A stretch of 6,560 nucleotides of DNA from the NCBI GenBank assembly GCA_018665505.1, contig JABJCS010000541.1, forward strand, positions 1 to 6,560, read 5' to 3'. The position numbers were made by a program, and so were the translations under genes. Shown one piece after another: positions 1 through 5,727 of this stretch. The notes beneath the pieces are model-generated. The model ran no database searches. It saw only the letters and a program-made list of their open reading frames with translations, and was not told where the DNA came from. This DNA is from Alphaproteobacteria bacterium. GTDB taxonomy: Bacteria; Pseudomonadota; Alphaproteobacteria; UBA8366. The first letter of the stretch is position 1, and each line of letters starts with the position of its first letter.

Positions 1-1
1 A

Positions 2-640
2 TTCGACGACGTCTCCATCTCCTACGGCTACGGCACGACGGAAGCGGGGCCGGGCTGTTTCGCCGGCCATCCGGACGGCTTGCCGACACCCGACCTCTCG
101 CTCGGCCACCCCGTCCCGGAAGTACGGATGCGCCTTGTCGACGGCGACAACCTATACGCGGACCAAGGCGAGCTCCAGATGGACTGCCCGGCGCTCATGC
201 CGGGGTATCACAAACTACCGGCCAAGACGGCCGAAGTAATCACCGAGGATGGCTATTATACGACCGGCGATATCCTGCGGCGCGACGCTCAGGGATTTCA
301 CTATTTCGTCGACCGGGTCGACGACATGTTCGTCTGCAACGGCGAGAATGTCTTCCCAGTCGAAGTCGAGAAACTGTTGGAAAGCCACCCCGCCATCAAA
401 CAAGCCTGCGTGGTCCCGGTCGAAGACGAAGTCCGCGGCGCCATGCCGGTCGCCTTCGTGGTCACGGCGGACGGAGAGAGCTTGGACGCGGATACGGTCA
501 AGCAACATGCCCTCGCGGGCGGTCCCGCCTATCAGCATCCCCGCCACGTCTGGCTGCTCGACGACCTGCCGCTCGCCAGCACCAACAAACTTGATCGCAA
601 AACCCTGGCCGCGGACGCGACAAAGCGGCTGGCGGGGTAG
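2..640 (+). CDS. AMP-forming acyl/aryl-CoA ligase, C-terminal part (5' end outside window)
   Basis: This is the carboxyl part of an ANL-superfamily adenylate-forming enzyme, which activates a carboxylic acid with ATP and transfers it to CoA. The frame is open from base 2, giving 212 visible residues. Conserved motifs occur in the expected order: YGTTE (visible residues 10-14, adenine/substrate site), YTTGD (86-90, the Asp that binds ribose), DRVDDMF followed by GENVFPVEVE (104-123, the hinge and start of the mobile C-terminal domain), and STNKLDRKTL near the end. Lys196 in that last motif matches the lysine that catalyses adenylation. The usual Gly before this Lys is Asn here. The open frame before residue 27 carries the YGTTE motif, so a TTG at base 80 is not the start. 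The substrate cannot be read from this part. The gene lies 79 bases upstream of a dehydrogenase on the same strand, so the two are probably co-transcribed. Confidence 0.93.
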   Translation, partial: FDDVSISYGYGTTEAGPGCFAGHPDGLPTPDLSLGHPVPEVRMRLVDGDNLYADQGELQMDCPALMPGYHKLPAKTAEVITEDGYYTTGDILRRDAQGFHYFVDRVDDMFVCNGENVFPVEVEKLLESHPAIKQACVVPVEDEVRGAMPVAFVVTADGESLDADTVKQHALAGGPAYQHPRHVWLLDDLPLASTNKLDRKTLAADATKRLAG

Positions 641-705
641 AGCGCGGGTAAGCACACACACCCCGTCGAAGGTCACCACATCGACCCTACATTCCCTCAT
701 AAAGC

Positions 706-710
706 GGGAG
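706..710 (+). promoter_or_regulatory. Shine-Dalgarno site GGGAG for the dehydrogenase gene
   Basis: GGGAG lies 9 bases before the ATG at 720. It decides the start, because the reading frame is open much further upstream (to about base 249), where it only shadows the CoA-ligase gene. Confidence 0.6.
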
Positions 711-719
711 ACATCTTCG

Positions 720-1643
720 ATGACCGGGCGTTCCATATATATCGACTGCGCCGAAAACATGCGCGATCTGATGGCCACGTATCCAAGCGAGCTGACGGAG
801 GGGATCGATCTGCATATGGGCGATCCGGACCAGTCGGATCTGCCGGAGATCGTTCGCGGCTACAAAGGGGTGTTGAACGGGCACACGATCATGACGCCGG
901 ACCTACTGAAGGCGAGTGCGGAGACACTGCGCACCGTCGTCTTTCTCGGCACGGGTGTCGCCAATTACGTGGACCCGGATGCCGGCGACGCGTTAGGCAT
1001 CGCCGTGCGGAACGTGGCGGGATACGGTGATCGCAGCATCGCCGAACACGCCTTCGCCCTATTGATGGCGGGTGCGCGGGGATTGGCGCAAATGGACCGC
1101 GAAATTCGCGGCGGCACGTGGCGCTCTTTCGAAGGGATTGAGCTGGCGGGCAAGACGTTGGGCATTGTCGGCACCGGCGCCGTGGGTGCCGAACTTTGCC
1201 GCATGGCGAGTGGTTTCGGCATGAACTGCTTGGCCTGGAACCGCAGCGGTGTCGACCCCACCTTGCCGTGCCGGGAAGTACCGCTGGAACAATTGTTCCG
1301 CGAGGCCGACGCAATTTCGCTCCATATTGCCTATGCGGAGGAAACCCACGAGATGATCGGTGCTCCGCTGCTGCAATCAGTTAAGCCGGGGGCGATTCTG
1401 GTGAATACCGCGCGTGGCGGCGTAGTAGACGATGCGGCGCTGGTGACTGCCCTCACCGATGGCCCGTTGGGGCACGCGGCGCTGGATGTTTTTACGGAAG
1501 AACCGCTCGATACGAGCTCGCCGCTCAGCCGCCTTGAGAACGTCACGTTGGCGGCGCACGCAGCCTGGAAAACACCCGATGCCGCCGACAGGCTAATGCG
1601 CAGTGGGCTAGAAATATTGCAGCATGATATCCAAGCGTTGTGA
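720..1643 (+). CDS. D-isomer-specific 2-hydroxyacid dehydrogenase (NAD(P)-dependent)
   Basis: A 307-residue cytosolic oxidoreductase that interconverts a 2-keto acid and a D-2-hydroxy acid, of the glyoxylate/hydroxypyruvate reductase and phosphoglycerate dehydrogenase family. Usual length is 310-330, so this is near full length. The split N-terminal catalytic domain is residues 1-100. A cofactor domain of about 100-285 carries the Rossmann loop GTGAVG (151-156). The catalytic triad is visible: Arg232 in NTARGG, Glu261 in DVFTEEPL, and His280 in AAHAAW. Around the end of the second Rossmann strand the sequence is WNRSG (173-177). An Arg/Ser there with no acidic residue is typical of NADP(H)-preferring members; this is inference. 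The ATG at 720 is chosen for its GGGAG site and because family homology begins there. It sits between a CoA ligase and a DapA-family lyase, suggesting a role on a keto or hydroxy acid of that pathway. The exact substrate is unknown. Confidence 0.93.
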   Translation: MTGRSIYIDCAENMRDLMATYPSELTEGIDLHMGDPDQSDLPEIVRGYKGVLNGHTIMTPDLLKASAETLRTVVFLGTGVANYVDPDAGDALGIAVRNVAGYGDRSIAEHAFALLMAGARGLAQMDREIRGGTWRSFEGIELAGKTLGIVGTGAVGAELCRMASGFGMNCLAWNRSGVDPTLPCREVPLEQLFREADAISLHIAYAEETHEMIGAPLLQSVKPGAILVNTARGGVVDDAALVTALTDGPLGHAALDVFTEEPLDTSSPLSRLENVTLAAHAAWKTPDAADRLMRSGLEILQHDIQAL

Positions 1644-1714
1644 CAATCGATTGTCCTCATCTTCACCTTTCGGCGGAGTTAGGGCGGGGACATTTGTTCG
1701 CACAAGGTAGAGAC

Positions 1715-1741
1715 CTCATACTGAGCTTGTCGAAGTATGAG
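1715..1741. repeat. REP-like palindromic element with TGAGCTTGTCGAA core
   Basis: CTCATACT (1715-1722) and AGTATGAG (1734-1741) are perfect reverse complements around the 11-base spacer GAGCTTGTCGA, giving an 8-bp stem. The central word (T)GAGCTTGTCGAA is, from memory, the core of a dispersed palindrome found in intergenic spaces of many GC-rich bacteria, where the flanking arms vary but stay complementary. It sits in the 123-base gap before the DapA-family gene. It may act as a transcript-stabilising or attenuating hairpin. There is no T-run after it on the + strand, so it is not a canonical intrinsic terminator. Confidence 0.7.
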
Positions 1742-1766
1742 CACATGAAAGAGAATTGAAGCGAAT

Positions 1767-2687
1767 ATGACCAAGACCATTTATTCCGGCATCTTGCCCG
1801 TCGTGCCGACGACTTTTACCGAGACCGGTGACCTCGACCTCGATAGTCAGCGCCGCGCCCTCGACTGCATCGTTGACCAAGGGGCGGACGGGGCCTGTAT
1901 TCTGGCAAATTTTTCGGAGCAGTTCCTGCTGACCGATGAGGAACGGGATTCGCTGCTCACGATTTGTCTCGACCATATCGCGGGGCGTATCCCGATCATT
2001 GTGACCTGCAGCCATTTCAGCACGCGGATTGCGGTCGAACGCGCCAAACGCGCGGAAGATGCCGGTGCGGCAATGATCATGATGATGCCGCCCTATCACG
2101 GCACAGCCCTGAAAGCGGACGAGACCAGCATTCGGGAGCATTTCGAACAGCTCGCAGACGCCATCGACATTCCGATCATGGTCCAGGACGCTCCCTTGAG
2201 CGGGGTGACGCTTTCCGTCCGACTGCTGGCGGAACTTGCCCAAGCGATCCCCCAGCTTGCTTATTTCAAAATCGAGACGCCCGGCACGGCCGCGAAGATC
2301 CGAGCGTTGATCGAAGCGGCGAGCGACGCCATCGACGGGCCGCTCGACGGCGAGGAATCAATTACATTGATGGCCGATCTCGATGCGGGTGCAACCGGCA
2401 GCATGTCGAGCGCGCTGCTCCCGGAGTTGATCAAACCGGTAATCGAACACCACCGCGCCGGAGACCGCGACAAGGCGGCCACGCAATATGCCCGTATTCT
2501 GCCGCTTATCAATTACGAGAACCGCCAATGCGGACTACGCGCTGCGAAGACTGTGATGATGGAAGGTGGCGTCATCACGAGCGACGCCGTGCGTCATCCC
2601 TTGGAGCCCCTGCACCCGGAAACCCGCAAGGGCTTGTTGGAACTCGCCCGCTCACTCGACGTGATGGCGCTTCGTTGGGGTAGGTGA
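1767..2687 (+). CDS. DapA/DHDPS-family lyase or aldolase, non-canonical active site
   Basis: A 306-residue protein of the class I (Schiff-base) dihydrodipicolinate synthase / N-acetylneuraminate lyase family, a (beta/alpha)8 barrel of usual length 290-310. The start GILPVVPTTF (8-17) is typical. The Schiff-base lysine is Lys168 in YFKIE, and GATGSMSS (208-215) matches the conserved late-barrel glycine motif. Tyr110 in PPYHG matches DapA Tyr107. True DapA residues are missing: GTTGE is replaced by ANFSE (47-51), so both active-site Thr are gone. The YNVPSRTG motif is QDAPLSGV (140-147), replacing catalytic Tyr133 by Gln and the carboxylate-binding Arg138 by Ser. It should form a Schiff base with a keto acid but is not expected to make dihydrodipicolinate. 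Aldol cleavage or dehydration of a 2-keto acid is plausible, fitting the dehydrogenase upstream. The ribosome site is weak (AGAGA, about 12 bases before ATG). The dioxygenase gene follows after 28 bases. Confidence 0.9.
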   Translation: MTKTIYSGILPVVPTTFTETGDLDLDSQRRALDCIVDQGADGACILANFSEQFLLTDEERDSLLTICLDHIAGRIPIIVTCSHFSTRIAVERAKRAEDAGAAMIMMMPPYHGTALKADETSIREHFEQLADAIDIPIMVQDAPLSGVTLSVRLLAELAQAIPQLAYFKIETPGTAAKIRALIEAASDAIDGPLDGEESITLMADLDAGATGSMSSALLPELIKPVIEHHRAGDRDKAATQYARILPLINYENRQCGLRAAKTVMMEGGVITSDAVRHPLEPLHPETRKGLLELARSLDVMALRWGR

Positions 2688-2704
2688 CCGAACACCGGTA
2701 TGAT

Positions 2705-2708
2705 AGGA
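2705..2708 (+). promoter_or_regulatory. Shine-Dalgarno site AGGA for the dioxygenase gene
   Basis: AGGA stands 7 bases before the ATG at 2716. It excludes the nearby out-of-frame ATGs (2708 and 2711) as starts and supports the N-terminus MNDLS. It lies in the 28-base gap after the DapA-family stop, so the two genes are very likely on one transcript. Confidence 0.6.
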
Positions 2709-2715
2709 TGATGTC

Positions 2716-3789
2716 ATGAATGATCTCTCGACAACTTCAGATGACGGTTTGGCGCCGATTGCAGGCGAGACCGTCTGGCTCGGTCGCGATATGGCGACAC
2801 GCAGTGATTGGATCCATGAGCTGACCGGCGACGAGGTCACCGAACTCGAGAAAGCCATCGCCAGTGTTCGGGCGCGCGATCTTGAGATCATCGATGTCGG
2901 GAGGGAAGATTTCTCACTACCGGCGCTGGAACCTGTTCTCACCGCGATCCGGCGAGATTTGGTCGACGGCCGTGGCTTTGCACTGATCCGAGGTGTTCCG
3001 GTCGAACGCTGGACACGGGAGGATATTGGCCTCGCGTTTTGGGGCATGGGCCGCTATCTCGGCGATGCCATCATGCAGAACCGCAAGGGCCATGTACTGG
3101 GGCATGTCACGGATATCGGCGTCGACGCGGCTGATCCGCACTTCCGCGGCTACCAATCGTCGGCGAACCTGATTCCGCACACCGATATCGCTTCGGACCT
3201 GGTCGCGCTATTATGTTTACGTCCGGCGAAATCCAGCGGTCTCAGCATGATCACTAGTGCATCGGCCATCCATAACGAAATTCTGGAACGCCGCCCGGAC
3301 CTGGCAGCCATTTTGCGCGAGCCGTATTACATCGACCGCCGGGACGAAGTTCCCGCCGGAAAGAAGCCATACTACCAATTACCGGTCTATAACGCCCATC
3401 AAGGGAAGACGACGGTGTGCTATATCCGGCGCTTCGTCGAATCAGCGCAGCGCTTCGACGAAGTTCCCCGACTCAGCGATGCGCAGATTGAGGCAATGGA
3501 CCTCATAGATACACTCGCTAAGAGCGACGAATTCCGCCTCGATATGGATTTCCGCCCGGGTGACATTCAGATCGTGAACAACCTGACGACGCTGCACGCC
3601 CGCACCGAATACGAGGATTTCCCCGAACTGGAACGCCGCCGGCACCTTTTGAGATTATGGTTCGCGGTGCCGGAAGGTTGGCCGCTGCCCAAGGTCTATT
3701 TCGAACGATACGAGCCCGATTCCCACGGCCGCCCGCGCGGTGTCACGGTGCCAGGCGTCGCACCCGTCGCATCGCTAGAGCCGGTTTAG
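2716..3789 (+). CDS. TauD/TfdA-family Fe(II)/2-oxoglutarate-dependent dioxygenase
   Basis: A 357-residue soluble non-heme iron oxygenase that would couple decarboxylation of 2-oxoglutarate to hydroxylation, or to a cleavage following it, of an organic substrate. The double-stranded beta-helix iron ligands are visible: His155 and Asp157 in IPHTD, and the distal His294 in TTLHART. The arginine that holds the 2-oxoglutarate carboxylate lies in ERRRHLLRLW (306-315; Arg309 or Arg313). FRPGDIQIVNN (279-289) just before the distal His is characteristic of the TauD/TfdA and clavaminate-synthase-like group. Residues 81-96 (a GFALIRGVPV-type stretch) match the usual first core strand. No signal peptide or membrane segment is seen. 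Length is somewhat above TauD (about 283) but normal for many relatives. It is the last gene of the + strand run, and its TAG overlaps the stop of the convergent pseudogene at 3786-3788. The substrate is unknown; taurine is not implied. Confidence 0.92.
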   Translation: MNDLSTTSDDGLAPIAGETVWLGRDMATRSDWIHELTGDEVTELEKAIASVRARDLEIIDVGREDFSLPALEPVLTAIRRDLVDGRGFALIRGVPVERWTREDIGLAFWGMGRYLGDAIMQNRKGHVLGHVTDIGVDAADPHFRGYQSSANLIPHTDIASDLVALLCLRPAKSSGLSMITSASAIHNEILERRPDLAAILREPYYIDRRDEVPAGKKPYYQLPVYNAHQGKTTVCYIRRFVESAQRFDEVPRLSDAQIEAMDLIDTLAKSDEFRLDMDFRPGDIQIVNNLTTLHARTEYEDFPELERRRHLLRLWFAVPEGWPLPKVYFERYEPDSHGRPRGVTVPGVAPVASLEPV

Positions 3790-4352
3790 GAATTCGCTGG
3801 AATCTCACAACCAAATTGATAAATCGGTTCGAGCAAACGAACGCTATAAGCAATCTTAACGACGTTTCCATCGGTATTGGCTTAATGGCAACATCAACCG
3901 GACGTAATGCCGAACGACGCCGCGAACGACTTAATCAATCTCGTGATAGAATGGCTGCGGCGTCTCCTTGCATCGGAGATATTCGTTCATTGTGGATTGA
4001 GCGTGCATGGCCACTGGAATTTTGAGTAATGGTTTGTAACGAAGAGCGGCACCGAACGGCCCATGCTGCGCCCTCGGATGATCTGTCATCATAAATTTGG
4101 CCGGATCATCAAAATTGACCAAACCGATGAAAGCTTATCAGGAACACTGTCGCCGAAAACAGATCTTAGATCGAATGAGCCGACCTGCGGCACTTGGCGG
4201 CCATCACCACACAGAGATTGCCAATATTAAAAGATTGTATCGAGGAGTGTATAGGTCTCGCGTTCCGCGAAGTCGTTCATCGAATAGAGAAATCGGCTTT
4301 GATCGTCGGTACCGTCACTCCGGTGCGTGGCTTCCAAGAGTTCATATTTCAT
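3786..4352 (-). pseudogene. Decayed third copy of the PAS_5-like paralog
   Basis: Reading the - strand from an ATG at 4352-4350 gives a protein that aligns with the intact copy at 4962-5507. It shows an MKYELLEA start, then SDGTDDQ, MNDFAERE, LLDTIF, YWQS and a FDLRSVF segment. A TAA (4227-4229) replaces the first Tyr of FYYWQS. Around 4120-4135 the frame shifts, and homology resumes as NFDDPAKFMMTDHP, MNEYLRCKE and PFYHEID. A second TAA (3931-3933) replaces the Gln of the DQIV segment, after which VRHYVRLMLPLS matches. Near 3874-3881 one extra base restores the first frame, and TDGNVVKIAYSVRLLEP runs to a natural stop at 3786-3788. Full length would be about 188 codons. Two nonsense codons and two compensating frameshifts make a sequencing artefact unlikely. 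It resembles the 4962-5507 copy more than its direct neighbour. Confidence 0.88.
4349..4352 (-). promoter_or_regulatory. ATGA stop/start overlap coupling two PAS-like genes
   Basis: On the - strand the TGA stop of the gene at 4349-4906 shares bases with the ATG of the downstream pseudogene, giving ATGA. Such overlaps are typical of translationally coupled operon partners, so the pseudogene was once co-translated with the middle copy. Confidence 0.7.
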
Positions 4353-4906
4353 GCGGCTTCATGCATTTGTGGGGGGAATACTGATATCGTTCGGAATGAA
4401 TAAGCGATACGGACAACCTCTCCTCGCTCATTTAGAAGCGGCATTAGAATACGTCGGTAATGCCGCGGAATCCCCGCCAATATTTGGTTAAATTCATGAT
4501 ATAGCGGGCGCCGCAACTGTTTGCACAATTGGTACTCCGCCATCGTGGCATCGCGATGCATGCGATTGGGATAATCACCGAGCCGCGTCCCCTCCATGCT
4601 TCCGTATAAAGATAACATCGCGCCGCCGCAGTGATTCCGTAGAATGAAATTCTCTGGATTCGGGTCGGAAGTTTCCACCCAACTTATTCGACTCACCATT
4701 GAAGATGGGAAGACCTCAAAGGGTCGAAAGTTCGAAAAGTTCGATGCCGCATTCCCACCCTGCCCGATTGCCTCCCAGTAATAGTAAAACGTGTCCATTA
4801 CACTGTCAGATTCACGCTTGCGAAATGTTTCAATCGAGTAGCGCGAACGTACCTGTTCATCACCCCATCGCTTATCTTGGACGACATCAATCGGTCGAAA
4901 AATCAT
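4349..4906 (-). CDS. PAS_5-like small protein, middle copy of tandem array
   Basis: A 185-residue soluble protein without signal peptide, membrane segment, kinase or DNA-binding domain. It is clearly paralogous to the protein encoded at 4962-5507, at about 40% identity by eye over the C-terminal half. Shared marks are MDTFYYYW (37-44), NFRPFEVF (59-66), NFILRNHCGG (86-95), YG (101-102), YQLCKQL (125-131), PLYHEFNQILAG (134-145), and HYRRILMPLLNERGEVVRIAY (149-169). The layout of an aromatic-W segment, an R-P-E strand, a central YG and a final PL-x-x-x-x-G-x-V-R strand fits the PAS_5 (PF07310) fold; this assignment is from pattern memory. Such proteins are presumed ligand or signal sensors, but the role is unknown. 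An AGGG site (4916-4919) lies 9 bases before the ATG. The gap to the upstream paralog is 55 bases and the downstream copy overlaps by 4 bases, so this is an operon. G+C is visibly lower than in the + strand genes. Confidence 0.82.
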   Translation of the reverse strand: MIFRPIDVVQDKRWGDEQVRSRYSIETFRKRESDSVMDTFYYYWEAIGQGGNAASNFSNFRPFEVFPSSMVSRISWVETSDPNPENFILRNHCGGAMLSLYGSMEGTRLGDYPNRMHRDATMAEYQLCKQLRRPLYHEFNQILAGIPRHYRRILMPLLNERGEVVRIAYSFRTISVFPPQMHEAA

Positions 4907-4961
4907 TGAACGCGACCCTGCTTTAATTCACTCTGGATTTCCGATTGCGTCATCATCGTGT

Positions 4962-5507
4962 TCAAAACACTCTGGCGACGGGTTCGAGCAAGCGGACAAC
5001 ATAAGCGAGACGAACAATCTTCCCCTTCTCGTCGGCGAGCGGGAGCAGGAGCCGCCGGTATCGCCGGGAATAACCACAGACAATTTGATCAACCTCGTGA
5101 TATTGGGGGAAACCCAGAGTCCGGCAGAGATTGTAATCCGCGCTACACGCCTCCGCGTGAATCCTAGACGGAAATTGAGAGATCGGCTTATCGCTAATAT
5201 TGCCATAGCGGTCGGCCACTTTACCGCCGGGATGCTCGCGCATAACGAAGTTCGGCGGCTCAACCGGCCGGACATCGACACCGTGGTATCGCTCCATTTC
5301 CGCCTCACTGAATATTTCCCGAGGCCGGAAATCCAATACCCTGGGAATCAGCGAGTGCGGCATCCGCATCGACTGCCAATAGTAGAACATGGTATCCATG
5401 AAGGTGCCGTATTCTTCTTCGGCAAAGTCGTTCATGGGAAAATGGGAGCGACGTTGTTCGTCGGCGCCATCAATCAGGCGCTTCACCTCCAAGGGCTGAG
5501 CTCTCAT
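4962..5507 (-). CDS. PAS_5-like small protein, first copy of tandem array
   Basis: A 181-residue soluble protein, first of three tandem paralogs. Segments in order: a variable N-terminus with DGADEQRR (13-20), PMNDFAEEE (24-32), MDTMFYYWQS (37-46), RVLDFRPREIF (56-66), NFVMREHPGG (86-95), YG (101-102), YNLCRTL (125-131), PQYHEVDQIVCGYSRRYRR (134-152), and LLLPLADEKGKIVRLAY (153-169). The central and C-terminal pattern resembles single-domain PAS_5 proteins of alphaproteobacteria, which are poorly characterised; a sensory or regulatory role is inference only. The ATG at 5507-5505 is preferred because AGGGA (5514-5518) sits 6 bases upstream. An internal Met25 is a less likely alternative, since the segment before it is conserved in the decayed copy. 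The A+T-rich interval at 5508-5727 upstream is the likely promoter region for the array. Confidence 0.83.
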   Translation of the reverse strand: MRAQPLEVKRLIDGADEQRRSHFPMNDFAEEEYGTFMDTMFYYWQSMRMPHSLIPRVLDFRPREIFSEAEMERYHGVDVRPVEPPNFVMREHPGGKVADRYGNISDKPISQFPSRIHAEACSADYNLCRTLGFPQYHEVDQIVCGYSRRYRRLLLPLADEKGKIVRLAYVVRLLEPVARVF

Positions 5508-5591
5508 ACGTTGTCCCTAACGGCAGTTCCCCTCCCGCCATAAACAACACCAAAGCCTATCCACTGAATTGCGAGGAAAACAGCGCCAAGT

Positions 5592-5617
5592 AGTATAATT
5601 TCACAAAATGTTATACT
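5592..5617. repeat. Inverted repeat AGTATAA-N12-TTATACT, possible operator
   Basis: Perfect 7-bp arms at 5592-5598 and 5611-5617 flank a 12-base centre. A second, shorter inverted repeat, GGTTA (5618-5622) and TAACC (5631-5635), starts directly after it. The arms are A+T-rich with no T-run suited to a terminator. Their place 85-110 bases before the first PAS-like gene fits a dimeric regulator site. Base composition makes chance repeats common here, so confidence is low. Confidence 0.35.
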
Positions 5618-5660
5618 GGTTATTAAGTATTAACCATATTTATCAAATAATTATTTATTG

Positions 5661-5666
5661 ATTATA
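5661..5666 (-). promoter_or_regulatory. Possible -10 box TATAAT for the PAS-like array
   Basis: On the - strand these bases read TATAAT, an exact sigma-70 consensus -10 hexamer, and would give a leader of roughly 145 bases before the ATG at 5507. No good TTGACA-like -35 stands at 16-18 bases. The A/T-tracts immediately upstream could act as an UP-like element. In such A+T-rich DNA a match by chance is likely. Confidence 0.22.
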
Positions 5667-5727
5667 AAATTTTTAAATATTTTCCCCGGTAAGTTGATAA
5701 ACATTTCGCCGGATATCGAAGAGCGAT

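Larger units (their letters stand above)
5508..5727. promoter_or_regulatory. Non-coding A+T-rich control region upstream of the PAS-like array
   Basis: This 220-base interval lies between the stop of the hydrolase gene and the start of the first PAS-like gene, both on the - strand. I see no coding sequence in it. Bases 5591-5680 contain only 12 G or C in 90, in sharp contrast to the GC-rich flanks. Such tracts often carry promoters, bent DNA or binding sites for nucleoid-associated repressors; that is inference. It should contain the end of the hydrolase transcript and the promoter of the array, but I find no convincing GC-rich intrinsic terminator. Confidence 0.5.

Noticed and set aside
80..640. 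Possible complete small gene starting at TTG 80
   Set aside because: The frame is open to the window edge and the upstream residues carry the YGTTE motif of adenylate-forming enzymes, so this is an internal codon of a truncated large gene.
249..719. N-terminal extension of the dehydrogenase reading frame
   Set aside because: It overlaps the conserved ligase C-terminus in another frame, has low-complexity Ser/Arg-rich content, and the GGGAG site plus family homology place the start at 720.
215..778. Long open frame on the - strand opposite the ligase
   Set aside because: It is antisense to a gene with clear family motifs and shows no motifs of its own; it is a product of GC-rich third positions.
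1964..2683. Second + strand frame inside the DapA-family gene
   Set aside because: Arg/His-rich shadow translation; the overlapping frame has the family motifs and Schiff-base lysine.
3931..4122. Stand-alone 63-residue hypothetical protein on the - strand
   Set aside because: Its ATG is internal and its stop is one of the nonsense mutations; it is the central fragment of the pseudogene at 3786-4352.
4097..4384. Possible + strand small gene opposite the PAS-like pseudogene
   Set aside because: No ribosome site or recognisable motifs; the - strand of the same bases aligns with the paralogous protein.
4928..5308. Alternative - strand frame overlapping the first PAS-like gene
   Set aside because: The other frame is supported by paralogy with two further copies; this one is Ser/Arg-rich shadow sequence.
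5592..5617. Intrinsic terminator for the hydrolase transcript
   Set aside because: The stem is short and A+T-rich, with no T-run following on the - strand, and it lies more than 100 bases past the stop codon; an operator or chance repeat is more likely.
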